From Tabrizicola aquatica (GTDB lineage: Bacteria; Pseudomonadota; Alphaproteobacteria; Rhodobacterales; Rhodobacteraceae): a stretch of DNA of 64,000 bases. Under the pieces are notes generated by a model that saw only the letters and a program-made list of their open reading frames with translations, made no database searches and was not told the DNA's origin. Of this stretch, positions 18,947-27,507 are shown in pieces. Location: the NCBI RefSeq assembly GCF_002900975.1, contig NZ_PJON01000001.1, forward strand, positions 496,001-560,000, given 5' to 3'. Positions within the stretch are counted from its first letter, which is position 1. Every line of letters starts with the position of its first letter. A program made the translations under genes and the position numbers.

Positions 18947-18965
18947 ATGTGAATGTCTTTCACAT
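18947..18965. promoter_or_regulatory. Operator palindrome 1 before the DUF2852 gene
   Basis: 19-bp inverted repeat ATGTGAATGTCTTTCACAT, 17 bases upstream of the start codon. It shares the pattern ATGTGAA-N6-TYACAT-like with the second site 59 bp away. The binding protein is unknown. The spacing is one base longer than a CRP site and one shorter than a PpsR site. Confidence 0.65.
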
Positions 18966-19005
18966 GATCGAAGATGCGCTGCCTTTGCCCCCGGTTCAAG
19001 AGGGT

Positions 19006-19024
19006 ATGTGAAGATATTTTACAT
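19006..19024. promoter_or_regulatory. Operator palindrome 2 before the DUF2852 gene
   Basis: ATGTGAAGATATTTTACAT, matching operator 1 at both arms. Centre-to-centre distance is 59 bp. Together they bracket a TTGAAC -35 candidate on the minus strand, which fits repression by looping or by paired dimers (inference). Confidence 0.65.
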
Positions 19025-19064
19025 AAGCTGCCCGCAGTCCGTCCCATGCGCTTGGATGGGCGCG

Positions 19065-19094
19065 GGAAAGGGCCACCCGACGGCGGCCCTTTCC
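19065..19094. terminator. Hairpin downstream of the 39-residue Cys-rich peptide gene
   Basis: GGAAAGGGCC and its exact complement around a 10-base loop, ending the small Cys-rich operon on the minus strand. There is no U-run beyond the stem. Confidence 0.5.
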
Positions 19095-19111
19095 GATCTT
19101 ACAGCGCGGGC

Positions 19112-19231
19112 TTAGTCCTTGCAGCAGGGCATGGGCTCGTCGCAGCAGGGGCCAAAGGCGCAGCAGGTTGCGGCATAGGCCGTGCCGCCGAAGGCGAACA
19201 GAAGTGCAAGGCTAAGGATCAGTCGTTTCAT
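19112..19231 (-). CDS. 39-residue secreted Cys-rich micro-protein, putative copper binder
   Basis: The protein has a clean signal peptide (MKRLILSLALLFAFGGTAYA, residues 1-20) and a 19-residue mature part with three Cys-Cys pairs (at 23-24, 29-30 and 36-37), separated by AFGP and DEPMP. Such a peptide can hardly do anything but bind soft metal or form disulfides. A TGGAGA site lies 7 bases before the ATG. It follows a CutF/CruR-like ORF by 50 bases, the arrangement in which copper controls translation of the downstream gene. The metal and role are inferred. Confidence 0.7.
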   Translation of the reverse strand: MKRLILSLALLFAFGGTAYAATCCAFGPCCDEPMPCCKD

Positions 19232-19281
19232 GTGCCAATCTCCATACTGGCGTTTGAGGGATAGGTGACAACATCCATCCA

Positions 19282-19611
19282 TCATCCGCGAGGAGGCGGC
19301 GTAGCCGGTTGCGGCAGGGTCCCGGCCCGGGCCAGGTCAGCCAGGGGGCGCAGGCCCGCATCCGCGACGGCCAGCCCGGGTTCGGGGCCGCGCAGCGCCG
19401 GCATCCGGGCCTGACAGACGGTGCAGGCGATGCCGCAGGCGTCCAAGGCATCGGCATGGCACGGGGCCGCGCTGGCCAGCATGGGGCAACAGGGTTCGCC
19501 GGCCAGGCCCGCCGGGGCCGAGACGGCGAGGGCGATCAGCAGCCCAAGCGCCACCCAAAACTGGCGCAGCCAGCCGGAATGAACGCGAAATAAGACCGCA
19601 ACGCGTGGCAT
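19282..19611 (-). CDS. CutF/CruR-like upstream ORF with CxxxCxxC and terminal polyproline
   Basis: 109-residue ORF with one hydrophobic signal/anchor segment (residues about 18-38). A Cys-rich stretch has CC at 41-42 and CGIACTVC (CxxxCxxC) at 59-66, and the protein ends TPPPRG-stop. In Rhodobacter capsulatus cutF and Bordetella cruR, such an ORF stalls or releases ribosomes depending on copper and so controls the next gene. The same parts (Cys motif plus C-terminal proline run) are here, and the next gene encodes a Cys-rich peptide. The start has no good ribosome site and is uncertain. A plain secreted protein is the alternative. Confidence 0.55.
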   Translation of the reverse strand: MPRVAVLFRVHSGWLRQFWVALGLLIALAVSAPAGLAGEPCCPMLASAAPCHADALDACGIACTVCQARMPALRGPEPGLAVADAGLRPLADLARAGTLPQPATPPPRG

Positions 19612-19708
19612 GCCCAAGGTGATGGCACGGCCCGCAACCGCGATCCACACACATCCTGGAGAGCGGCGTGCCATTGACCCGGTCCCCGCGCCGCAGCAAG
19701 GTCGCGCC

Positions 19709-22498
19709 ATGACCCTTGCCACCCGCATCACCCGCCAGCCGATCCCCTTCGACCCCGCTGCCGCTGCCGACCTGCGCAGCGAACTGCCCGGCTTTTCGCC
19801 CAAGGTGATGGACCTGATGGCCGCCACCGCCGCTTGCAGCCCCTACCTGCGCGGCCTCATGCTGCGCGAGGCCGACTGGCTGCGCACCGCGGTCGAGGCC
19901 CCCGAGGCGGCGCTGGACACCACGCTTGCCGCCGCCGACGGCCTTGCCGCCGAGGCGCTGCCGCTGGCCCTGCGCGAAGCCAAGCGCCGCGTCGCGCTCT
20001 TGTCCGCCTTGTGCGACCTGGGCGGCGTCTGGACGCTGGAGCAGGTGACAGGCGCGCTGACCCGGCTGGCCGACCGGGCGGTCCACATTAGCCTCACCAC
20101 CCTTGTCGCCGAGGAAATCCGTCGCGGCAAACTGCCCGGCGCCAGCCCGGACGATGCCGCAACCGCGGGCGGGATGGTCGCGCTGGCGATGGGCAAGATG
20201 GGGGCGGGGGAGTTGAACTATTCCTCTGACATCGACCTGATCTGCCTGTTCGATGAAACCCGCTATCCTGGTGAGGAACAGGAAGCGCGGGCAAGCTTCA
20301 TCAAGGTCACCCGCCGGATGGCCGCGATCCTGTCGGACACGACCGACGGCTATGTCTTTCGCAGCGACCTGCGCCTGCGCCCCGACGCCAGCGTCACCCC
20401 GGTCTGCCTGTCGATGGCCGCCGCCGAGGGCTATTACGAGGCCGAGGGCCGCACCTGGGAACGCGCCGCCTACATCAAGGCGCGGCCCTGTGGCGGCGAC
20501 CTTGCGGCGGGGGAGCGGTTCCTGAAAACCCTCACCCCCTTCGTCTGGCGCAAGCACCTGGATTTCGTGGCGATCCAGGATGCCCACGACATGCGCCTGC
20601 GCATCCGCGACCACCGGGGCCTGCACGGCCCGATCACGGTGGAAGGCCACAACATGAAGCTTGGCGCGGGCGGCATCCGCGAGATCGAGTTCTTCACCCA
20701 GACCCGCCAGCTGATCGCCGGGGGCCGCGATCCCAGCTTGCGCGATCGCACCACGGTCGGCGGCCTGTCGGCGCTGGCGGCCAAAGGCTGGGTCCCGCCC
20801 GAAGTGGCCGAGGAGTTGACCACCCTCTACCGCGCCCACCGCGAGGTGGAACACCGGCTGCAAATGGTGAACGACGCCCAGACCCATTCGATGCCGACGA
20901 CCCCCGAGGGCGTCGCCCGCATCGCCGCCTTCTGTGGCCAGTCGGATGCCGAGTTCCGCCGTGATCTTCTGGACCGGCTGAACCGCACCGACCGGCTGAC
21001 CGAAGGCTTCTTCTCGCCCGGAGCGGTCGAGGATGGCCCGGAGCTTTCCGACAAGGCGCGCGAGATCACCAAGGGGTGGGAAAGCTATCCCGCGTTGCGG
21101 TCCGACCGCGCGCAAGCCATTTTCCGGCGCTTGCGCCCGCGTTTCCTTAAGGGTCTGGCCCGCGCGGCGAACCCGGACGAGGCGCTGGCCGCGCTGGATG
21201 CCTTCCTGGCAAAGCTGCCGGCCGGGGTGCAGCTTTTCGCGCTGTTCGAGGCGAACCCGACGCTCATTGACCTCATCATCGACATCGCCGGATCGGCCCC
21301 GGCGCTGGCGCAATACCTGGCGCGCAACGCCGCCGTGCTGGACGGGGTGATCGGCGGTAGTTTCTGGGGCGACTGGCCGGGCACCGCTGCCCTTCGGGCA
21401 GAACTGCACGCCCGCCTTGCGCCCGCGCCGGACTATGAGGGCCGGTTGGACATGGCGCGGCGCTGGATGAAGGAATGGCACTTCCGCATCGGTGTTCACC
21501 ACCTGCGCGGCCTGATCGACGGATTCGAGGCCGGAAAACAGTATGCCGACCTGGCCGAGGCCGTGGTGCAGGTGATCTGGTCCGAGGTGACGACGGATTT
21601 CACCCGCAAACACGGGCCGATGCCGGGCCGAGGTGCGGTGGTGATCGGCATGGGGTCGATGGGGGCGGCGCGGCTGAACGCGGGCTCTGACCTCGATCTG
21701 ATCGTGATCTATGACGACGCCGGGGTCGAAGGCTCGGACGGCCCGCGCCCCTTGGCGACGCGCCCCTATTACGCCCGCCTGACCCAGGCGCTGGTGACGG
21801 CGCTGACCGCGCAGATGCCGGAAGGTCGCCTTTACGAGGTGGACATGCGCCTGCGCCCCTCGGGCCGGGCGGGTCCGGTGGCGACCAGCCTGCACAGCTT
21901 CTCGACCTACCAGGAAACCGAGGCCTGGACCTGGGAACACCTGGCCCTGACCCGCGCACGGGTGCTGGCCGGCGAGCCGACCCTGGCCGGCGAGGTCGAG
22001 GACTTCCGGCGCGATCTTTTGCAGCGCAAGGGGCAGGGCGCGCGGGTCAAGCCGGACGTGGCCGACATGCGCGCCCGGCTGGCCGCCGCGAAACCGGCGC
22101 AAGGGGCCTGGGAGGCAAAGAACGGCCCCGGACGGATCATGGACATCGAACTGGCGGCGCAGACGGTGGCGCTGCTCTCGGGCAGCCCCGCCCGCAGCGT
22201 CGAACGCCAGATCGCGGCGGGGGCGGGCCGCCAATTGCCGCAATCGGACGCGCAGGCGCTGACGACTGCCTACAGGCTGATGTGGCGGCTGCATGCGGCG
22301 GCGCGTCTGCTCAGCGAGCGGGCGCTGGACTGGGAGAGCCTGGGCGAGGGCGGTCGCGCCTTTGTCCTGCGCGAGGCCGGGGCATCGGATGCAGACGTGC
22401 TGGCGCAGCAGCTGGCGCAAGCCGTGGCGGAAGCAGAGACAGCGGTGACGCGGCTGGTGGGGACGGCGGAGGGGGAGACGGGCGATGGAGCTGGCTGA
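19709..22498 (+). CDS. glnE: Glutamine synthetase adenylyltransferase/adenylyl-removing enzyme
   Basis: 929-residue bifunctional enzyme that adenylylates GlnA when nitrogen is plentiful and removes AMP when it is scarce, under PII control. Two nucleotidyltransferase domains are present, each with the G/S-S-D-x-D metal motif: NYSSDIDLICLFD (about residue 170) and NAGSDLDLIVIYD (about 660). Each is followed by a D-x-R-L-R-P motif (SDLRLRPDAS, VDMRLRPSGRAGP). The start at 19709 avoids a long upstream extension shared with the divergent small ORF. It overlaps the next gene by 14 bases. Confidence 0.96.
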   Translation: MTLATRITRQPIPFDPAAAADLRSELPGFSPKVMDLMAATAACSPYLRGLMLREADWLRTAVEAPEAALDTTLAAADGLAAEALPLALREAKRRVALLSALCDLGGVWTLEQVTGALTRLADRAVHISLTTLVAEEIRRGKLPGASPDDAATAGGMVALAMGKMGAGELNYSSDIDLICLFDETRYPGEEQEARASFIKVTRRMAAILSDTTDGYVFRSDLRLRPDASVTPVCLSMAAAEGYYEAEGRTWERAAYIKARPCGGDLAAGERFLKTLTPFVWRKHLDFVAIQDAHDMRLRIRDHRGLHGPITVEGHNMKLGAGGIREIEFFTQTRQLIAGGRDPSLRDRTTVGGLSALAAKGWVPPEVAEELTTLYRAHREVEHRLQMVNDAQTHSMPTTPEGVARIAAFCGQSDAEFRRDLLDRLNRTDRLTEGFFSPGAVEDGPELSDKAREITKGWESYPALRSDRAQAIFRRLRPRFLKGLARAANPDEALAALDAFLAKLPAGVQLFALFEANPTLIDLIIDIAGSAPALAQYLARNAAVLDGVIGGSFWGDWPGTAALRAELHARLAPAPDYEGRLDMARRWMKEWHFRIGVHHLRGLIDGFEAGKQYADLAEAVVQVIWSEVTTDFTRKHGPMPGRGAVVIGMGSMGAARLNAGSDLDLIVIYDDAGVEGSDGPRPLATRPYYARLTQALVTALTAQMPEGRLYEVDMRLRPSGRAGPVATSLHSFSTYQETEAWTWEHLALTRARVLAGEPTLAGEVEDFRRDLLQRKGQGARVKPDVADMRARLAAAKPAQGAWEAKNGPGRIMDIELAAQTVALLSGSPARSVERQIAAGAGRQLPQSDAQALTTAYRLMWRLHAAARLLSERALDWESLGEGGRAFVLREAGASDADVLAQQLAQAVAEAETAVTRLVGTAEGETGDGAG

Positions 22499-22760
22499 GG
22501 CGGACCCGAAAGGGCTGGTGCGGGAAAGCTACCGGATCGAGGGGATCACGGCGGGGGAATGCCGGTCGATCTTCATGGACTGGGCGCTGTCGATCCCGGT
22601 GGGCGCGCCGGTGGCAGATGCGGTGCGGGTGCTGATCGCGACCTACGGGACGGCGAACCCTGACCACCCGATGACTTCCGTCCTGAACCAGGCGCTGGCC
22701 GCCCCCGAGATCCCCCGCCGTCGCGGGGGCCGAACCGGCCGCCAGGGCCTGCAAGCCTGA
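22485..22760 (+). CDS. Conserved hypothetical protein downstream of glnE
   Basis: 91-residue soluble protein overlapping the end of glnE by 14 bases in another frame, so probably translated by reinitiation. Its first 65 residues (YRIEGITAGECRSIFMDWALSIPVGAPVADAVRVLIATYG) look folded, mostly helical. The tail PRRRGGRTGRQGLQA is basic and disordered. No domain is recognised. Its position suggests a link with nitrogen control, but this is only by association. Confidence 0.65.
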   Translation: MELAEADPKGLVRESYRIEGITAGECRSIFMDWALSIPVGAPVADAVRVLIATYGTANPDHPMTSVLNQALAAPEIPRRRGGRTGRQGLQA

Positions 22761-22770
22761 CCAGTCAGGC
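22755..22770. terminator. Palindrome carrying both convergent stop codons
   Basis: GCCTGAC-CA-GTCAGGC: the left TGA ends the hypothetical gene and the right one, read on the minus strand, ends eda. It is a 7-bp stem at a convergent junction. Confidence 0.6.
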
Positions 22771-23412
22771 GCTGCGGACCAGGTTCGCCGCTTCGCGGGC
22801 CAGACGGGTGATCTCGGCCCAGTCGCCCTTTGCCATCGCCTCTTTCGGCGCGACCCAGCTGCCGCCGACGCAGAGGATGTTTTTCAGCCCAAGGTAATCC
22901 GGCGCGATTTTGAAGCTGATCCCGCCGGTCGGGCAAAACCTGACCTGCGGAATGGGCGAGCCGATGGACTTCAGGTAAGCCGCACCCCCCGCCTGCTCGG
23001 CCGGGAAGAACTTCTGCACCGTGTACCCCTTCTCCAGCAGCGCCATGATCTCGCTGGCGGTGGCGGCCCCGGGCAGAAGGGGCAGGCCCTCATCTTCGCA
23101 AGCCGCGATGATCCGGTCCGTGGCCCCCGGCGAGACGCCAAACATCGCCCCCGCCGCCTTGGCTGCCTTCACATCGGCCGGGGTCAGCAGCGTGCCGGCA
23201 CCCACCACGCCGCCCGGCACCTCGGCCATCGCCCGGATCGCGTCCAGCGCGACGGGCGTGCGCAGCGTCACCTCCAGCGCGGGCAGGCCTCCCGCCACCA
23301 GGGCCTGCGCCAGGGGGCGGGCATGGGCCAGATCATCGATCACCAGCACCGGGACGACCGGGGCAAGACGGCAGATTTCAGCGGCTTTGAGCGATTGCTG
23401 GGCGGGGGTCAT
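22765..23412 (-). CDS. eda: KDPG/KHG aldolase
   Basis: 215-residue class I aldolase that splits 2-keto-3-deoxy-6-phosphogluconate into pyruvate and glyceraldehyde-3-phosphate, the last Entner-Doudoroff step. It shows VPVLVIDDLAHARPLAQALVAGGLPALEVTLRT with the catalytic Glu, GAGTLLTPADVKAAKAAGA and the Schiff-base lysine region VQKFFPAEQAGG. It lies downstream of edd on the same strand, separated by 263 bp containing an inverted pair of dispersed repeats. Confidence 0.95.
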   Translation of the reverse strand: MTPAQQSLKAAEICRLAPVVPVLVIDDLAHARPLAQALVAGGLPALEVTLRTPVALDAIRAMAEVPGGVVGAGTLLTPADVKAAKAAGAMFGVSPGATDRIIAACEDEGLPLLPGAATASEIMALLEKGYTVQKFFPAEQAGGAAYLKSIGSPIPQVRFCPTGGISFKIAPDYLGLKNILCVGGSWVAPKEAMAKGDWAEITRLAREAANLVRSA

Positions 23413-23460
23413 GGTCAGGCTCCTTCAGGCCCCGGCGTCGGGGAAGTGGATAGTGCGGAA

Positions 23461-23494
23461 GCCTCCGGCGGGGATATTTGGGCCAGTATGAAAG
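23461..23494 (+). repeat. Dispersed 34-bp repeat, copy 1
   Basis: Begins GCCTCCGGCGGGGATATTTG and ends with CAGTATGAAAG. The same 34-base unit occurs in reverse at 23616 and 38122. It is non-coding in this context. Confidence 0.75.
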
Positions 23495-23615
23495 CGCAAG
23501 AACGGTGCTGACCCCCCACCTCGGGCCCGGTTTCGGGGGGAGGCAGGGGGCCTTTCACACTGGACGGTCATCGGCGTCCCCGCCTGTACCGTGACCAGAT
23601 ATTGCACCGCCAATC

Positions 23616-23649
23616 CTTTCATACTGGTTAAAATATCCCCGCCGGAGGC
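23616..23649 (-). repeat. Dispersed 34-bp repeat, copy 2 (inverted)
   Basis: Reverse-oriented copy facing copy 1 across 121 bp in the eda-edd gap. The ends GCCTCCGGCGGGGATATTT and AGTATGAAAG are conserved while the centre varies. Confidence 0.75.
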
Positions 23650-23675
23650 AGCGACGGAACGACCGGGCGCGCCGG

Positions 23676-25481
23676 TCACAAAATGAGGGCACCGCCCGTA
23701 TCGGCCGAACCGGCGCCGCGCCGGAAGGCGGCGAAAAGCTCGCGGCCGATGCCGAACTCATTGCCGGAAAGGTCGGCAGTGACAGGGGTGCGGCTGTCGA
23801 AGTCCGGGGCAAGGACGCTGAGTGTCCCCGCCACGGCGTCCAGTCGGACCATGTCGCCGTCCCGCAGTTTCGCCAGCGGGCCGCCCGCCGCCGCCTCGGG
23901 CGCGACATGGATCGCGGCCGGGACCTTGCCGGATGCGCCGGACATCCGGCCATCGGTCACCAAGGCGACCTTCAGCCCGCGGTCCTGCAGCACCGAGAGC
24001 GTCGGCGTCAGCGAGTGCAACTCGGGCATCCCGTTCGCCTGCGGGCCCTGGAAGCGGACGACGACCACAGTGTCGCCGGTGAACTCACCTGCCTTGAAGG
24101 CGGCCTTCACCGCGTCCTGGCTGTGGAACACGCGGGCCGGTGCCTCGATCACATGCCGCTCGGGCGCCACGGCCGAGACCTTGATCACGCCGCGCCCCAG
24201 GTTGCCGGTCAACTGCTTCAGCCCGCCTTCGGGCGCGAAGGGGTTCGAGGCCGGACGCACGATCCGGTCGTTCAGGCTTTCGACAGGTCCGTCGCGCCAG
24301 GTCAGGCGGCCGTCGGCCAGCACCGGTTCCTGCCGATAGGCGGCCAGCCCGTCGCCCGCGATGGTCTTGGCGTCGGGATGCAGCAGGCCCGCGTCCAGAA
24401 GCTGGCCGATCAGGAACTGCAAGCCGCCGGCGGCGTGGAAGTGGTTCACATCGGCCAGCCCGTTGGGATAGACCTTGGCCATCAGCGGCACGACCTCGGA
24501 CAGGTCGGCAAAGTCCTGCAGGTCCAGCAGGACGCCCGAGGCGCGGGCCATGGCCGGCAGATGCAGCACCAGGTTGGTCGAGCCGCCCGTCGCCATCAGC
24601 CCGACGATCCCGTTCACATAGGCGCGTTCGTCCAGGATCTCGCCCGCCGGGCGGAAGTCGTTCCCCAGCGCCGTGATCGCCGCCGCGCGCTCCACGGCGG
24701 CCGTGGTCAGCGCCTCGCGCAGGGGGGTGCCGGGGTTCACGAAGCTGGTGCCCGGCAGATGAAGGCCCATGAACTCCATCAGCATCTGGTTGGTGTTGGC
24801 CGTGCCGTAGAAGGTGCAGGTGCCGGGGCCGTGGTAGCTGGCCATTTCGGCCGCCATCAGCTCTTCGCGGGTCGCCTTGCCCTCGGCATAGGCGTTGCGG
24901 ACGCGGGATTTCTCGTCGTTGGGAATGCCGCTTGTCATCGGGCCTGCCGGAACGAAGACCGCCGGGACATGGCCGAAGGTGGCCGCAGCCATGATCAACC
25001 CGGGCACGATCTTGTCGCAGACGCCAAGATACAGGGCCGCGTCAAAGCAGTTGTGGGAAAGCGCCACGCCGGCCGCGAGGGCGATGACGTCGCGGGAGAA
25101 CAGCGACAGCTCCATCCCCGGTTGGCCTTGCGTGACCCCGTCGCACATCGCCGGCACGCCGCCCGCCACCTGCACCGTGACGCCTGCCTTGGCCGCTGCC
25201 GCGCGGATCAGGTCGGGATAGCGTTCGAACGGCTGGTGCGCCGACAGCATGTCGTTGTAGGCGGTCACGATCCCCAGGTTCGGCACCTTGGCTGCGGCCA
25301 GCGCGTCCTTTGCCGTGCCCATCGCTGCATAGGCATGGGCCTGGTTGCCGCAACTGAGGTGCGCGCGGACCGGGCCGTTGGCAACCGCCTGGCCCATCCG
25401 CCCGAGATAGAGGCCGCGCGAGTGCTGCGAGCGGGCGCGGATGCGGTCGGTGACACGGGCGATCACGGGATGCAGGCTCAT
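23676..25481 (-). CDS. edd: Phosphogluconate dehydratase
   Basis: 601-residue Fe-S dehydratase of the IlvD/Edd family that converts 6-phosphogluconate to KDPG. Family blocks are visible: [42 protein letters not shown] with one cluster cysteine, [22 protein letters not shown] with another, [14 protein letters not shown] and the C-terminal [19 protein letters not shown]. The start at 25481 is typical ([14 protein letters not shown]). A LacI-type operator sits 39 bp upstream, implying induction by a sugar acid. Confidence 0.96.
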   Translation of the reverse strand: MSLHPVIARVTDRIRARSQHSRGLYLGRMGQAVANGPVRAHLSCGNQAHAYAAMGTAKDALAAAKVPNLGIVTAYNDMLSAHQPFERYPDLIRAAAAKAGVTVQVAGGVPAMCDGVTQGQPGMELSLFSRDVIALAAGVALSHNCFDAALYLGVCDKIVPGLIMAAATFGHVPAVFVPAGPMTSGIPNDEKSRVRNAYAEGKATREELMAAEMASYHGPGTCTFYGTANTNQMLMEFMGLHLPGTSFVNPGTPLREALTTAAVERAAAITALGNDFRPAGEILDERAYVNGIVGLMATGGSTNLVLHLPAMARASGVLLDLQDFADLSEVVPLMAKVYPNGLADVNHFHAAGGLQFLIGQLLDAGLLHPDAKTIAGDGLAAYRQEPVLADGRLTWRDGPVESLNDRIVRPASNPFAPEGGLKQLTGNLGRGVIKVSAVAPERHVIEAPARVFHSQDAVKAAFKAGEFTGDTVVVVRFQGPQANGMPELHSLTPTLSVLQDRGLKVALVTDGRMSGASGKVPAAIHVAPEAAAGGPLAKLRDGDMVRLDAVAGTLSVLAPDFDSRTPVTADLSGNEFGIGRELFAAFRRGAGSADTGGALIL

Positions 25482-25519
25482 CGGGTCCTCCGGCAGGGCT
25501 GGGGCGGATATAGCAAGCT

Positions 25520-25535
25520 TTGTTAGCGCTAACAA
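25520..25535. promoter_or_regulatory. LacI/GntR-type operator of edd
   Basis: Perfect 16-bp palindrome TTGTTAGCGCTAACAA, 39 bp before the edd start. The central CG and the TGTTA half-sites are the classic LacI-family operator form. No LacI-family gene lies in the window, so the repressor is elsewhere. Confidence 0.8.
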
Positions 25536-25679
25536 GACCCGAGCCTGGTCAAGACTAGCACTGCGCCCTGTGACAAGGAAACCGCTGCCGGAAAGGTTTT
25601 GTTTCGGCGCGGGGCGCGAGCGGCCCAAACCGCAGGCGGCCACCTTCCGGTGGCGGGCGGGATCGGCTAAGGCTGGGGG

Positions 25680-26894
25680 ATGGATGACACGACCGACCCC
25701 CGCCGCCTGCCCACTGTCCGCCTGAAGCCCAAGGCCGAGGCGCGGGCGATCCGCCATGGTTTCCCATGGGTCTATGCCGACGAACTGGTGACAGACCGGC
25801 GCACGCAGGGGCTGGCCCCCGGCGCGCTGGCGGTGCTGGAGGATGGCGAGCGTCGGACCCTGGGGCTGGTGACGGTTAACCCGAAGTCGAAGATCATCGC
25901 CAGGATGCTGGACCGCGACCCGGATGCCGTGGTGGACGAGGCCTGGTTCGCCGCGCGCCTGACCCGGGCACTGGCCTTGCGCGAGCGCCTGTTCGACGCG
26001 CCCTTCTACCGGCTGGTCCATGCCGAGGCTGATGGGCTGCCCGGCGTGGTGATCGACCGGTTCGGCGCGGTGGCGGTGGTCCAGCCCAACGCCGCCTGGG
26101 CCGAGGCGCTCTTGCCCGCCCTGGTGGCGGCGCTGGTGGCGGTTACTGGCGTGGCGACGGTGATCAAGAACGGGCAGGGCCGGTCCCGGGGGCTGGAGGG
26201 TCTGGTCGAGGAGATGGCGGTGGTCCATGGCACGGCGCCGGACGGTCCGGTGCCGGTGCCGATGAACGGCGCGACCTATATGGCGGACCTGATGGGCGGG
26301 CAGAAGACCGGCCTCTTCTTCGACCAGCGGCCGAACCACGCCTTTGCCGCGCGCCTGTCGCGCGGGGTGCGGGTGCTGGATGTGTTCTCCCATGTCGGCG
26401 GCTTTGCGCTGGCGGCTCTGGCGGGGGGGGCGGACAGCGCGCTGGCCGTCGATGCCTCGGCCGCTGCTTTGGAATTGGCAAAGGCCGGGGCCGCGGCCTC
26501 GGGCATGGGCGACCGTTTTGCCACGCGGCAGGGCGATGCGTTCGAGGTGCTGGAGGCGCTGGGATCGGAAGGCGCGCGGTTCGACGTGGTGATCTGCGAC
26601 CCGCCGGCCTTTGCGCCCGCGAAACCGGCGCTGGAGGCGGGCCTGCGGGCCTATGAGCGGATTGCGCGGCTGGCGGCACCTTTGGTGGCACCGGGGGGCT
26701 ACCTGGTGCTGTGTTCCTGCAGCCATGCGGCCGACCTGCAGGCCTTCCGCAACGCCAGTGCGCGCGGGATCGGGCGCGGCGGGCGGCGGGGGCAGATCAT
26801 CCACACCGGCTTTGCCGGGCCGGACCATCCGGTGCTGCCGCAACTGGCCGAATCCTCGTATCTCAAGACGCTGGCCTTCCGGCTGGACGGGTAA
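25680..26894 (+). CDS. RlmI-like class I rRNA methyltransferase (PUA + SAM domain)
   Basis: 404-residue protein of the RlmI/RlmK family that methylates cytosine-5 in 23S rRNA. It has an N-terminal PUA-like domain ([13 protein letters not shown]), the conserved [21 protein letters not shown], the FDQRPNHAF segment, SAM motif [21 protein letters not shown] (usually a Cys in place of Ser-His here) and the NPPxF-type motif as CDPPAFAP. The stop TAA lies in a REP whose GTAG has become GTAA. Confidence 0.85.
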   Translation: MDDTTDPRRLPTVRLKPKAEARAIRHGFPWVYADELVTDRRTQGLAPGALAVLEDGERRTLGLVTVNPKSKIIARMLDRDPDAVVDEAWFAARLTRALALRERLFDAPFYRLVHAEADGLPGVVIDRFGAVAVVQPNAAWAEALLPALVAALVAVTGVATVIKNGQGRSRGLEGLVEEMAVVHGTAPDGPVPVPMNGATYMADLMGGQKTGLFFDQRPNHAFAARLSRGVRVLDVFSHVGGFALAALAGGADSALAVDASAAALELAKAGAAASGMGDRFATRQGDAFEVLEALGSEGARFDVVICDPPAFAPAKPALEAGLRAYERIARLAAPLVAPGGYLVLCSCSHAADLQAFRNASARGIGRGGRRGQIIHTGFAGPDHPVLPQLAESSYLKTLAFRLDG

Positions 26895-26918
26895 GGTGGG
26901 CGGGACCGCCCACCCTAC
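26891..26918. repeat. REP palindrome at the methyltransferase stop codon (copy D)
   Basis: GTAAGGTGGGCGG-GA-CCGCCCACCCTAC, 13-base arms with one mismatch. The TAA of GTAA is the stop codon, and the following GTG could be the start of the PIN gene. Confidence 0.85.
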
Positions 26919-27477
26919 GCCCAGACCGGGTGCGCCGAAGGCGGTCCTGGATGCCTGCGTCCTCTATCCGACCGTCCTGCGCGAGATCCTGCAGGGCGCG
27001 GCCGCTGCCGGCCTGTTCCAGCCAGTCGCGTCCGAGCGCATCCTGCGCGAATGGGTGCTGGCGACGGCCAAGCTTGGCCCCGAAGTCCCGGCGCTTGCCG
27101 CCGCCGAGGCGGCGCTGTTCCGCGCCGCCTTCCCGCGCGCGGTGGTGGCCGAGCGCGCCGATATCGAGGCGCGGCTTCTGCTGCCCGATCCGAACGACCG
27201 CCATGTGCTGGCCAGCGCCATTGCCAGCGGGGCGGATGCCATCGTCACCTTCAACGCCCAGGATTTCCCCGGCCATGTGCTGGCCGCCGAGGGAATCGCG
27301 CGCCGCGACCCGGACGGGTTCCTGTGGGAATTGCAGTCGCGCCACCCTGAGGTGATGGCGACGGTTGTCGAGGCAGTGCGCGCCAAGGCCGAGGCGATCT
27401 CGGGTCAGCCGGTGGCGCTGAAAGGGCTGTTGAAGCGGGCGCGGCTTTACCGGCTGGCAAAGGCGCTGGGGGTCTAA
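26896..27477 (+). CDS. PIN-domain ribonuclease-like protein
   Basis: PIN fold with the four-acid metal site expected for toxin-like RNases: Asp in [17 protein letters not shown] near the start, Glu in [12 protein letters not shown], and Asp in [28 protein letters not shown] long helical C-terminal part follows. No ATG is available. The only in-frame start before the domain is a GTG at 26896 inside a REP, giving 193 residues. The conserved domain begins at codon 17. No antitoxin ORF is evident, so it may be a stand-alone family. The 3' end also touches a REP. The start may have been rebuilt by REP insertion. Confidence 0.7.
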   Translation: MGGTAHPTPRPGAPKAVLDACVLYPTVLREILQGAAAAGLFQPVASERILREWVLATAKLGPEVPALAAAEAALFRAAFPRAVVAERADIEARLLLPDPNDRHVLASAIASGADAIVTFNAQDFPGHVLAAEGIARRDPDGFLWELQSRHPEVMATVVEAVRAKAEAISGQPVALKGLLKRARLYRLAKALGV

Positions 27478-27483
27478 GGGGGC

Positions 27484-27507
27484 GGTGCGCTGGAAGCGCA
27501 CCCTACG
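27484..27507. repeat. REP palindrome downstream of the PIN gene (copy E)
   Basis: GGTGCGCT-GGA-AGCGCACC followed by CTACG. On the minus strand its GTAG supplies the TAG stop codon of the flavin monooxygenase at 27503-27505. Confidence 0.8.

Noticed and set aside
18947-18965. CRP or PpsR binding site
   Set aside because: TGTGA and TCACA are 7 bases apart (CRP uses 6), and TGT and ACA are 11 apart (PpsR uses 12).
19337-22420. 1027-codon minus-strand frame across glnE
   Set aside because: Antisense shadow of glnE with unnatural composition and no recognisable motif.
23425-23679. 84-codon minus-strand frame between eda and edd
   Set aside because: It is assembled mainly from the inverted dispersed repeats and has no ribosome site or conserved character.
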